This document shows, in pieces, positions 18,520-26,462 of a DNA stretch of 64,000 nucleotides (position 1 is the first letter of the stretch; every line of letters starts with the position of its first letter). Source of the stretch: REBR01 sp033721915 (GTDB taxonomy: Bacteria; Pseudomonadota; Gammaproteobacteria; Pseudomonadales; Oleiphilaceae). Both the position numbers and the translations under genes were made by a program. The notes beneath the pieces were generated by a model. That model was given only the letters and a program-made list of their open reading frames with translations. It had not been told where the DNA came from and made no database searches. The stretch covers positions 45,156-109,155 of the forward strand of contig JAWWAC010000004.1 in assembly GCA_033721915.1 (NCBI GenBank). The letters are read 5' to 3'.

Positions 18520-20036
18520 TAGCGCTCCAGCCCCTGCTGATAGATGTCCCGGTAATCGGCAAACATGCTCTCCAGGGTGTAATAGCGTCTGACCCGCTCC
18601 AGCCCTGCCTGCTGGGCCTGTTTCCACTGTTGCGGGTTGCTCAGCAGCCGGATCGACTCACGGGCGGTGGCTTCCGGGTCGGCAATGGGCACCACCGCAC
18701 CGCTCGGTCCCAGTGCCCGGTCTTCCTCCAGGCCCCCTTCCAGCAGCTCACGGCAGGCCCCCACATCCGTGGCCAGGCAGGGCAGTCCGGCAGCGTGGGC
18801 CTCCAGTATCACCAGCGGCAGTGCCTCCGAGATGGAGGTGAGTACCATCAGGCCCAGCTTGGGCAGTATGTCGTTAACGTTCTGAAAGCCCAGGAACTTC
18901 ACCTGCCGCTCAAGCCCCAGGCTGCTGACCAGCTCCCGGCACTCACGGACGTAATCCAGATCCTCGTCCTCGGGCCCGACGATCCAGCCTTCCACGTCGG
19001 GCAGCTCGTCGCACACGGTGCGCATGGCCCGGATAAAGGTCTTGATGTCCTTGATGGGCACCACCCGCCCCACCAGCCCCAGCACCTGGGGTATGGCCTC
19101 GGGGCGGGCCCGGCGGGCCCCGTCGAAGCGGGCCGGATCGATGCCGTTGGGGATGATGCGGGTGCGGGCCTTGTCGGCGCCGTCCTGCAGCTGACGTTCA
19201 TGGTTGCCCAGGTACAGGGACACGATGGTGTCCGCCTGATGATAGGCCAGTCGCCCCAATGCCTCGAAGAAACGGATCCACAGGCGGCGGATATAGCCCA
19301 GCTGCTCGTTGAGGTTGCCACTGACCAGGTCCGAGGGGTCGGTGATCCACTGGGCCTGTGACAGGTCGATCTTGCGCTCCTTGGTGTAGATACCGTGCTC
19401 GCTGATGGCGTAGGGCAGGCCCCGCTGCTGGCTGGCGATGGCGCCGAGCAGGCCGGCGTAGCCGGTGGAAATGGAATGCAGCATGCGCACCCGCGGCAGA
19501 TTGCGGGCCACTTCCGCCAGCTGGAACAGGGGGGCGTGCATGATGCGCACAGACCAGAAGTAGTCCAGGAAGGAGGGCTCGGTGCAGTAGCGCCGGTAGC
19601 TGTCGTCGATCATGGACCAGCTTTCTTCGCTGTAGAGAAAGTCCTCGCGGCTGATGCCCCCCTTGCGGCCCAGTTCCGCAAACACCTGCTGCAGCACCGG
19701 GGCCGGCACCGGCTCGCCGGATTTGAACGTCTCGTGAAGACTGCGCTGTGCGGCAAAGGCACAGGCGTTGCCCCGCCGGGGACTGGGCTTGCTGTCCCGG
19801 CGGGTGTCCATCAGGTAGTGGCATTCCAGATGGGTGACATTCTCCGGCAGTGTGTATTGCTGTTCGCCATAATGGCTGCGGTCGCCCCCCAGGAAGATCA
19901 GGGCAAAGGTGGTCTCGGGCATGCCGGTAATGATCTGGTGCACCCAGGCGGAAACACCGCCGCGGATGAACGGATAGGTGCCTTCCAGCAGCAGGGCGAT
20001 ATCGGCTTTGGCGGCCTTTCGTCGGTTCGGTCTCAT
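18519..20036 (-). CDS. pelF: PelF, GT4-family glycosyltransferase for Pel
   Basis: PelF is the cytosolic glycosyltransferase that polymerises Pel, a GalNAc/GalN-rich cationic exopolysaccharide. The 505-residue protein begins with LLLEGTYPFIRGGVSAWVHQ, a PelF signature. It has the GT-B nucleotide-sugar region late in the chain (GRVVPIKDIKTFIRAM; EALPLVILEAHAAGLP with the E-x7-E pattern). Length matches the Pseudomonas protein (about 507). It overlaps pelE by 4 bases and pelG by 1 base. Confidence 0.96.
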   Translation of the reverse strand: MRPNRRKAAKADIALLLEGTYPFIRGGVSAWVHQIITGMPETTFALIFLGGDRSHYGEQQYTLPENVTHLECHYLMDTRRDSKPSPRRGNACAFAAQRSLHETFKSGEPVPAPVLQQVFAELGRKGGISREDFLYSEESWSMIDDSYRRYCTEPSFLDYFWSVRIMHAPLFQLAEVARNLPRVRMLHSISTGYAGLLGAIASQQRGLPYAISEHGIYTKERKIDLSQAQWITDPSDLVSGNLNEQLGYIRRLWIRFFEALGRLAYHQADTIVSLYLGNHERQLQDGADKARTRIIPNGIDPARFDGARRARPEAIPQVLGLVGRVVPIKDIKTFIRAMRTVCDELPDVEGWIVGPEDEDLDYVRECRELVSSLGLERQVKFLGFQNVNDILPKLGLMVLTSISEALPLVILEAHAAGLPCLATDVGACRELLEGGLEEDRALGPSGAVVPIADPEATARESIRLLSNPQQWKQAQQAGLERVRRYYTLESMFADYRDIYQQGLER

Positions 20037-21031
20037 AGCCAGGCTTCCATCAGTGGGCGTGTGGCCGGGTGCAGTCTGTCCGGCTGGCAGGCGGCCAGGT
20101 GGCTCTGCACCGCCCGGAAATCCCGGCGCATAAAGGCCAGCTCCGCCAGGTAGGGCCTGATTTGCTCCGCCACAGCGCCGTTTTCCAGTGCGGCGGTAAA
20201 GGCGTCTTCCGCCGCCAGGTTGTTGTCCAGCGCCATCTCCACCCGGCCCAGCAGGCGCCAGTCACTGTGGCGGCTGCCGGTGACCAGGATCTCCCGCAGC
20301 AGCTCCGCCGCCTGGTTCAGGTAGTACAGCCGAAGCCCCCCCTGTGCCAGTCCCAGGTACGCCATTTCCCAGCGTATCTGGGCCAGACGGCGTTGCGTCT
20401 GCACCCGCTGGGGGCCGGTTTCCCGTGTCAGTGCCTGTTGCAGCAGCCCGCCCTGGCGGGCCAGCTGTTTCTCTTTCTGCTCGAGCATGGAGTAGGCCAG
20501 AAGACGCACATCGTCGGTGGGGTCTTTCAGGGCCTCACGGAGGATATCAATGGCCTCCCTCGGGTGCATCTGCCGGGTGGCGATCAGGGCCTGCAGGCGC
20601 TTGTCGGGGTTGCCCGCCTCACGCAGCACCTGGCGCAGGCCGCCCTGGCTGTAAACGGTCTGCAGCTGCATGTCCATGGGCTGGAAAGGCAGCTCCGGGA
20701 TGGGCACTTGCTGCCAGGGGATGTCACTGGCTTTGCGGGGCAGGTTCAGGGCCAGCAGGATGCCCAGCATGGCCCCCAGGCTGCCCAGCAGCGGTATGGC
20801 CAGCTGCAGCGTCAGCAGAAAGGCAAAGGTCTGGCGGGCCTGCCCCCGGTAGCGGGGCGGCAGTGCCTTGACCAGCACCAGCGAGATCAGCAGGCACATC
20901 AACCCATGAAGCAGGGCCAGTGCCAGCCAGCGCCAGTGGCTGGCCAGCGGCAACAACAGCACCACCCCCGCCAGTGCCAGCAGAAGCAGCGCCAGTACCG
21001 ACCCCAGCACCACCCATTGACGGGGACTCAT
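20033..21031 (-). CDS. pelE: PelE, inner-membrane Pel synthase accessory subunit
   Basis: PelE bridges PelD and PelF/PelG in the inner-membrane complex. The 332-residue protein has two or three N-terminal membrane segments (from WVVLGSVLALLLLALAG) and a helical, TPR-like cytoplasmic C-terminal part. The latter includes REAIDILREALKDPTDDVR and LLGRVEMALDNNLAAEDAF. The ATG at 21031 is used because it overlaps the pelD stop (ATGA) and precedes the membrane helix directly; the longer frame to 21100 lies inside pelD. Length agrees with the Pseudomonas PelE. Confidence 0.93.
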   Translation of the reverse strand: MSPRQWVVLGSVLALLLLALAGVVLLLPLASHWRWLALALLHGLMCLLISLVLVKALPPRYRGQARQTFAFLLTLQLAIPLLGSLGAMLGILLALNLPRKASDIPWQQVPIPELPFQPMDMQLQTVYSQGGLRQVLREAGNPDKRLQALIATRQMHPREAIDILREALKDPTDDVRLLAYSMLEQKEKQLARQGGLLQQALTRETGPQRVQTQRRLAQIRWEMAYLGLAQGGLRLYYLNQAAELLREILVTGSRHSDWRLLGRVEMALDNNLAAEDAFTAALENGAVAEQIRPYLAELAFMRRDFRAVQSHLAACQPDRLHPATRPLMEAWL

Positions 21032-22398
21032 GGACGACGCTCCACGGATCCGGTTCCGTTCTGGGGGTCCCCGGCTTCCGCCAGACGCTGCTGCAGCCAT
21101 TCACGGGCCTGGGTGCGGTCGCGGATCGCCAGTGTCCCGGGTGCCGGCAGCGGGGTTTCCTGGCGGCCAAGCTGCTCACGCAACCCGTCGTCCATGCGCT
21201 GCAGGTAACCGGCCAGTCCCAGCTCGTCCGTCAGTGGCATCAGCACCACCAGCAACCGGCCATGGCGGCCGCTGTAGTCGGCGATCACGTCCAGGCCACG
21301 GGCGTTGCGCTGGATATAGTCCGCCACCGCCCGGGGTCGGTGCTCGTCCCGAAGCAGCAGTGAGACCAGGTGGCCGGGCAGGTTGAACTGCTCCGCATCC
21401 ATGGCCACCCGGTCGGTATGGCGCCGCAACTGCCGCCATGGCTGTGACTCTTCCCCCGGCTGGAAGGCTTTTTCACTGATCATGTCCGCCATATGGCCGG
21501 CCATGATGGCCAGCAGGCGCAGTGTCTTGGGCTCAAAGTTGAAAAAGGGCATGGCCTCCACCACGCAGATGGCGACAAAACGGTCCTGTGAGTCGATCAG
21601 CGGGATGGCGGCCAGCAGGTCCGTTTCCAGCTCCGCCAGCTGCTGCTGGTACTCGCCCTGGATGGAGACCATGGTGCGCTCGGCCATGGCGTGTTTCAGC
21701 AGCGGATCCTGTGCCGACACCGGCCGGTAGCGGCCCAGTACGGCATCCGCCACGGTCCCCACCACATTGTCCCTGACCGGGTAAATGGCAGCGGTCTGCA
21801 GCTGGCCGTAGCGGGCCAGCAGCTGCAGTATCAGCTGCGCACTGTGACGGTCCAGCCCACCGGGGCCCGGGTCGCCCATGTCGTGATACAGCCGTCGCAG
21901 GGCCTCACGCAGGCTGCTGGAGCTGCCCGCCAGTTGCTGCTCCAGCCGGTCATGGGAGACTTTCAGCAGGTAGTAGTTGCGGGTGAACTCCTCCAGGCGC
22001 GTCTCCCTGTAACGGTTGATGGCCTGCAGCTTCTGGCGCTGGCGGCCCCAGTAGTCCCGGAACTCCCCCGCCAGCAGGCTCACGCCCAGCACCCCCGTGG
22101 CCCAGACGTAGGGAAACTCCCCCATCAGCCCCTGTACGCGCAGGCTGACCCCGAGACTGCCAATGACCAGCAGTGACGACACCAGTGCCATGAAAAACCC
22201 GTAGCGCAGACCGATCAGCAGGGGCGCCAGTACCGGCCAGGGAAAACTGTCCGACAGGTAAAAAGGGTCTTCCGGACGGTTCCAGGCACCCAGCAACAGA
22301 AACAGGGCCGTGATGCCCAGTGTCTCCAGCCAGCGCACGGGCTTTGAGACACGGCTTCCGGAGCCGGTGTCGTTGTCGGTCTCGGGGCTGTACAGCAT
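21028..22398 (-). CDS. pelD: PelD, c-di-GMP receptor of the Pel synthase
   Basis: PelD binds c-di-GMP and switches on Pel synthesis. The 456-residue protein has about four N-terminal membrane segments, then a helical linker, a GAF domain (about residues 150-310) and a degenerate GGDEF domain. The c-di-GMP-binding I-site appears as RGLD in IQRNARGLDVIADY. Five residues later the active-site motif is replaced by SGRHG, so the domain should bind but not make c-di-GMP, as in Pseudomonas PelD. It shares one base with the pelC stop (TGATG). Confidence 0.95.
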   Translation of the reverse strand: MLYSPETDNDTGSGSRVSKPVRWLETLGITALFLLLGAWNRPEDPFYLSDSFPWPVLAPLLIGLRYGFFMALVSSLLVIGSLGVSLRVQGLMGEFPYVWATGVLGVSLLAGEFRDYWGRQRQKLQAINRYRETRLEEFTRNYYLLKVSHDRLEQQLAGSSSSLREALRRLYHDMGDPGPGGLDRHSAQLILQLLARYGQLQTAAIYPVRDNVVGTVADAVLGRYRPVSAQDPLLKHAMAERTMVSIQGEYQQQLAELETDLLAAIPLIDSQDRFVAICVVEAMPFFNFEPKTLRLLAIMAGHMADMISEKAFQPGEESQPWRQLRRHTDRVAMDAEQFNLPGHLVSLLLRDEHRPRAVADYIQRNARGLDVIADYSGRHGRLLVVLMPLTDELGLAGYLQRMDDGLREQLGRQETPLPAPGTLAIRDRTQAREWLQQRLAEAGDPQNGTGSVERRP

Positions 22399-22931
22399 CA
22401 GTCAGCACTCAGGGGCATGGCGTTGGCCAGTTTGTCCAGCACCTTGTGGGCCGCCACACTCAGGCTCTCACGGCCCCAGCCCGTGCGCGCGGCGGTGCCG
22501 GACCACACAATACGGTTGTCCGAGGCGCGGCGGATTTCCAGTGTCACCCCCACGGCGGGCTCGCCATCCAGGCCGCTCTTGTAGCGCCATTCCTCTACGG
22601 TGCCCATGAGCAGGTACTCGGCGTCGTCACGGCGGGCCGCGTCCAGGGCCTTCTGCTGGCGCTGGCTGCTTTCATACACCAGCGGGTTGCGGTCCTCGGG
22701 CAGGTAGAGGGTGACGTTGTCGCTGCCTCTGGCCCGCAGTATGGCCGCCAGCACACTGGCTGCCTGATCCCCGGCCTGGGGTGTCTGTGACAGGTTGATC
22801 AGTGGCACCACGGCAAAGGCGGCGCCCCCGGGGATGGATTCACCCTCCTCGCTTTGCATCACGGAACAGCCGGCCAGCAGCAGGGACCAGGACAACAGTA
22901 ACAGGGTCAGTGAGGTTCGGAACATTTTCAT
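22398..22931 (-). CDS. pelC: PelC, outer-membrane lipoprotein of Pel export
   Basis: In Pseudomonas PelC forms a periplasmic dodecameric ring beneath the outer membrane that funnels Pel to PelB. The 177-residue protein has a lipoprotein signal with lipobox LLAGC near residue 22, followed by a small alpha/beta domain (AFAVVPLINLSQTPQAG, AEYLLMGTVEEW). AAGGA lies about 8 bases before the ATG. A 30-base gap follows pelB, the only non-overlapping junction inside the operon. Confidence 0.94.
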   Translation of the reverse strand: MKMFRTSLTLLLLSWSLLLAGCSVMQSEEGESIPGGAAFAVVPLINLSQTPQAGDQAASVLAAILRARGSDNVTLYLPEDRNPLVYESSQRQQKALDAARRDDAEYLLMGTVEEWRYKSGLDGEPAVGVTLEIRRASDNRIVWSGTAARTGWGRESLSVAAHKVLDKLANAMPLSAD

Positions 22932-22961
22932 GGCATTTTCCTTATTGGCAGACAGTCTCGA

Positions 22962-25900
22962 TTAGCGTCCGAAGTACAGGGTATAGGTCAGGTTGAAATC
23001 GGTCCGGCCCTCACCGTCCAGCCCCTCCGTGGTGAGGCGTCCTGACAGGGCCAGCTCGTCGTCACCCAGAATCCGCCAGCCAAGGCCGGCTTCCAGGCCC
23101 AGGTCCGGCCTGCGGGTAGTCAGTACGTAACCCGCCCCCAGCCCCAGGAAATACCGGGGCGAGGGGGTGGTGCGATACAGGGCATGGGGCTCGCCATGGA
23201 ACCAGCGGGTGCTGAGTCCGATGCGCTCATAGGTTTCCGTGATCAGCCCGGCCGTGGCCAGTGGCTGCCTCAGCCGTGCACGGGTGGCCTCCGGCAGTGC
23301 CTCGGCCAGTGACAGCCGGCGGCTCTGGAGGTTGGCAGACAGAGTCCAGGCCGGGTCATTGCGCAGCAGGGTGTAGGTGGCGGTGGCGTCCACTCCCACA
23401 CCCTCACCCAGTGTTTCCCCCTCCAGGCTGGTCACAGTCAGGTGGTCCAGTCGGCCGCTCAGGCTGAGCCGGGTAAAGGGGTTGTAGACTGCGCTCAGTG
23501 ACAGCCTGTCACGACGTGTGATCCACCAGGCCTCGGCACTGTCCAGAGTCCGCTCCCGGTAATGGTAGCCGGCCCCCAGGCTGACCCGGTCAAGGCCCTG
23601 CCAGTTCAGCTCGCCGCTGGCACTGGTGTCCCGGGTCTGTTCACGGGGGCGCTGTCCCAGTGCCAGTGACCAGTCAAAGGCGGCGCCGCTGCGGTCGAGA
23701 CGCACAAGGAACTCGGTGGCGGTCTGCGGCGCCCGCAGCAACTGGCCGCGGCCGTCGCTGCTCAGGTTGTCGGCGTTGAGCGTCCAGCGGTAAGGGTCAC
23801 GGCTGAACTGGCCGGTGATGCCACTGCGGCGCACGGTAAAGCCCCCCAGGTTCTGCCACTGGGTGCCCAGCTGCAGGCTTCGGTTGAAGCGCTGGTGCAG
23901 CAGCACGGTGTTGCGGGTCAGTGGCTGGCGCTCTTCACCGGTCAGATCCCCGTCCAGGCGGCTCAGCTGCCGCTGCAGACGGACTATGGACTGTTCCCGG
24001 GACTCGGGCTTCGGGTGGAGGGATTCCTTCAGGCGCTGCCTGGCGGATTTTGCCTCTCCGTCCACGCCGTCACCGCCCTGCCCCTGTCTCTGGGGCAAAC
24101 GGGCCAGCAGGGCTTCCGCCACGGCCGCCTGACCCTGTGCCAGGGCAAAGAAGGCCATGGTCTCCAGGGTGTCGCTGCCATTGTCGCGCGTCCCACGGGG
24201 CGCCTGCAGGAAACGGCCCAGCGCCTCCCAGGCCTGACGCTGCCGGTGCTCTTCCCGGTACAGTGTCAGGCGCTCCCGGGCCCCTTCCGGCACCTCACCT
24301 GGCATGGCCAGAACCCGCTGTCGCAGGTCCGAGGCGTCCCCCGGTGCGCCGGACTGGTCCAGCACCCGGGCCATGTCCATCAGCCAGGCCGGGTCGTCAC
24401 CGCGTCCGGGCAGCCCCTGACGGAACCAGTGCAGCGATTCACGGGTATTGCCCAGTGCACTGTGGCCATAGGCCAGCACCGGGTAGGCCGCCTCGCTGGG
24501 GTCCTGCCCCAGTTGCGCCAGCAGTACCGGCAGTGTGTCGCGGTAATCCTCGGGGGCGGACAGCTGATTCCAGGCCCGGTTGATCAGCAGGTCTTCATCC
24601 TCCGGGGCCAGTTCATAACCCTTGCGGTAGGCCTCCTCGGCCCCACGGGTCTCTCCACGGCTCTGGTCAAGCCCACCCCGCAGTGCCCAGAAGCGGGGCC
24701 GCTGCCCGGCGCTGGCGAAGTCCTGTTGCCAGAGCGCCAGTGTCTGTTCAAGGCCCTCCCAGTCCGCCATGGCCAGCTGGTATTCCGCCATGGCCGCCAG
24801 GGACTCTTCATTGCCTAGGGTCTCGTACTGATAGCGGCTGATGCGGAGTGCCGTGGGGTAATCCCCGAAGGTCACGGCCAGATAACGCAGGCGCTCCAGC
24901 ATGGTCACGCTGTGCCGGCTCTCGTCCATGGCCACCAGCCGCCGGTAGTCTTCCCTCAGCGGGTCGTCGCGACCCAGCAGTATGGCCAGGTCCAGGCGCA
25001 TGGAGGCCACCTGATCCGCCAGCACCGGATCACCGGGCTCAAAGTTCAGTGTCTCCAGCGCCTGTTCCGGCTGGCGGGTCTGCCAGTAGAGACGGCCCAG
25101 AAGGAGGCGGTCTTCGTCCGTCTTCCGGGGCAGCGACTCCAGCAGCGCAATGGCGGCAGGCAGATCCCGCAGGCCGAGCAGCAGATCCAGCAGGCTGTCT
25201 TTCAGTGGCTGGGACCGGGGATAGCGTGCCAGCCCCTGCTCCAGATGCCGCCGGGCGGCGGCATAATCGCCCTGGCCAATCCGTGCCCGGGCCAGCCACT
25301 CATACCCTGCCTCGTCCAGTTGACGGCGCTGGCGCCGGGTCTCCAGCAGATCCGCCAGCCTGTCCCACTGGAACAGCCCCCGGGTCAGATCCAGGGCCCG
25401 GTCATAGGCCCGCTGCGAGTCGCTGTCACGGTACAGCTCCCGCCAGGCAGCGGCGGCTTCCGCGGGCCGGTCATTCCACTCCAGCACCTGTGCCACGCGC
25501 TCCCGGTCCGCCACGGTCATGGCACCGGGCCGGGCCTGCAGGCGGCGCACCGTCGCCAGTGCCCGGACCAGCTGACCGGCCCCCAGCTGTTGGGCCAGCA
25601 GCTCCCTCTGCAAGGGGAGGTTGTCCGGTTCCCTGGCGGCCAGCTGCTCCAGCCAGCGCTGCTCATCCGCCGTGGCCCCTGCCAGCCTGGCCAGTCGCAC
25701 GCCCTGGCGGAGTGTTTCAGAGCTGTCCGGACCGGCACCGTGATGCTGCCGGAACAGGGCCAGAGCCCCGGCCGGGTTGTTACTGGCCAGCTCCAGGCGG
25801 ATCAGGTTGTCCACAAAGGCCCTGCGATGGCCGGATTCCACCTTGTCCAGGTGGGGCCTGAGCGTCTCCAGGGCGGCCCCGGGCTGGCCGCTGGCCTCCT

Positions 25901-26462
25901 GCAGCCGTGCCAGATCCCGTGCCACCTGCAGCTGATGGCGGGGCTCCTGCACCCGTTGCTGCAATGCCAGCAGGATCTGCCGTCGTTGTTCCTGTGTCAG
26001 CCAGCGCTGTGCGGGCTGATGCAGCCGCATGATCCGGTCCATGTTGTAAGGCTGCTCCAGCAATTGCTGCAGTGTCTCGAACAGTTCCCGTCGCACGGCC
26101 TCCCGGGCCGGCCCCTCCGGCTGGGCGTTCATGCGCAGAGGCAACAGCTCAAGGTAGCTTTCCATGACCCGGTAGGGGAGTCGCTCACTGTCCATGGCCG
26201 GTGCCAGCACCTGCGCGGAGCGCTCCAGCTGGCCGGAGTTTTTCAGCATCCGCGCCAGGTTGATCCGCAGCGGTATATTGCCCTCGTCGGAGCGCAGCAG
26301 GATTTCCAGATAGCTGATGGAAAGGCCATCGGGATTCTGCAAATAATCCGGATCCTCGAAAATGGCCTGGCGGGGGAACAGCAGATAGAGCACCAGCCCC
26401 ACCAGCCCCCCCACCAGCAGCAGCGTCGGCAGGCTGAAGAAAGCCGCTCTGCGGGGCGCCAT
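22962..26462 (-). CDS. pelB: PelB, TPR outer-membrane beta-barrel porin for Pel
   Basis: PelB is the outer-membrane export channel; its periplasmic TPR helices recruit the modification enzyme PelA. The 1166-residue protein has one N-terminal membrane segment (LPTLLLVGGLVGLVLYLLF). A long TPR solenoid covers about residues 50-800 (for example DYAAARRHLEQGLARYPRSQPL). The C-terminal region of about 330 residues has alternating beta strands and ends in an aromatic-containing terminus (YTLYFGR). I prefer the ATG at 26462, with GGAG 8 bases upstream and a TGATG junction with pelA, over the GTG at 26471. Confidence 0.95.
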   Translation of the reverse strand: MAPRRAAFFSLPTLLLVGGLVGLVLYLLFPRQAIFEDPDYLQNPDGLSISYLEILLRSDEGNIPLRINLARMLKNSGQLERSAQVLAPAMDSERLPYRVMESYLELLPLRMNAQPEGPAREAVRRELFETLQQLLEQPYNMDRIMRLHQPAQRWLTQEQRRQILLALQQRVQEPRHQLQVARDLARLQEASGQPGAALETLRPHLDKVESGHRRAFVDNLIRLELASNNPAGALALFRQHHGAGPDSSETLRQGVRLARLAGATADEQRWLEQLAAREPDNLPLQRELLAQQLGAGQLVRALATVRRLQARPGAMTVADRERVAQVLEWNDRPAEAAAAWRELYRDSDSQRAYDRALDLTRGLFQWDRLADLLETRRQRRQLDEAGYEWLARARIGQGDYAAARRHLEQGLARYPRSQPLKDSLLDLLLGLRDLPAAIALLESLPRKTDEDRLLLGRLYWQTRQPEQALETLNFEPGDPVLADQVASMRLDLAILLGRDDPLREDYRRLVAMDESRHSVTMLERLRYLAVTFGDYPTALRISRYQYETLGNEESLAAMAEYQLAMADWEGLEQTLALWQQDFASAGQRPRFWALRGGLDQSRGETRGAEEAYRKGYELAPEDEDLLINRAWNQLSAPEDYRDTLPVLLAQLGQDPSEAAYPVLAYGHSALGNTRESLHWFRQGLPGRGDDPAWLMDMARVLDQSGAPGDASDLRQRVLAMPGEVPEGARERLTLYREEHRQRQAWEALGRFLQAPRGTRDNGSDTLETMAFFALAQGQAAVAEALLARLPQRQGQGGDGVDGEAKSARQRLKESLHPKPESREQSIVRLQRQLSRLDGDLTGEERQPLTRNTVLLHQRFNRSLQLGTQWQNLGGFTVRRSGITGQFSRDPYRWTLNADNLSSDGRGQLLRAPQTATEFLVRLDRSGAAFDWSLALGQRPREQTRDTSASGELNWQGLDRVSLGAGYHYRERTLDSAEAWWITRRDRLSLSAVYNPFTRLSLSGRLDHLTVTSLEGETLGEGVGVDATATYTLLRNDPAWTLSANLQSRRLSLAEALPEATRARLRQPLATAGLITETYERIGLSTRWFHGEPHALYRTTPSPRYFLGLGAGYVLTTRRPDLGLEAGLGWRILGDDELALSGRLTTEGLDGEGRTDFNLTYTLYFGR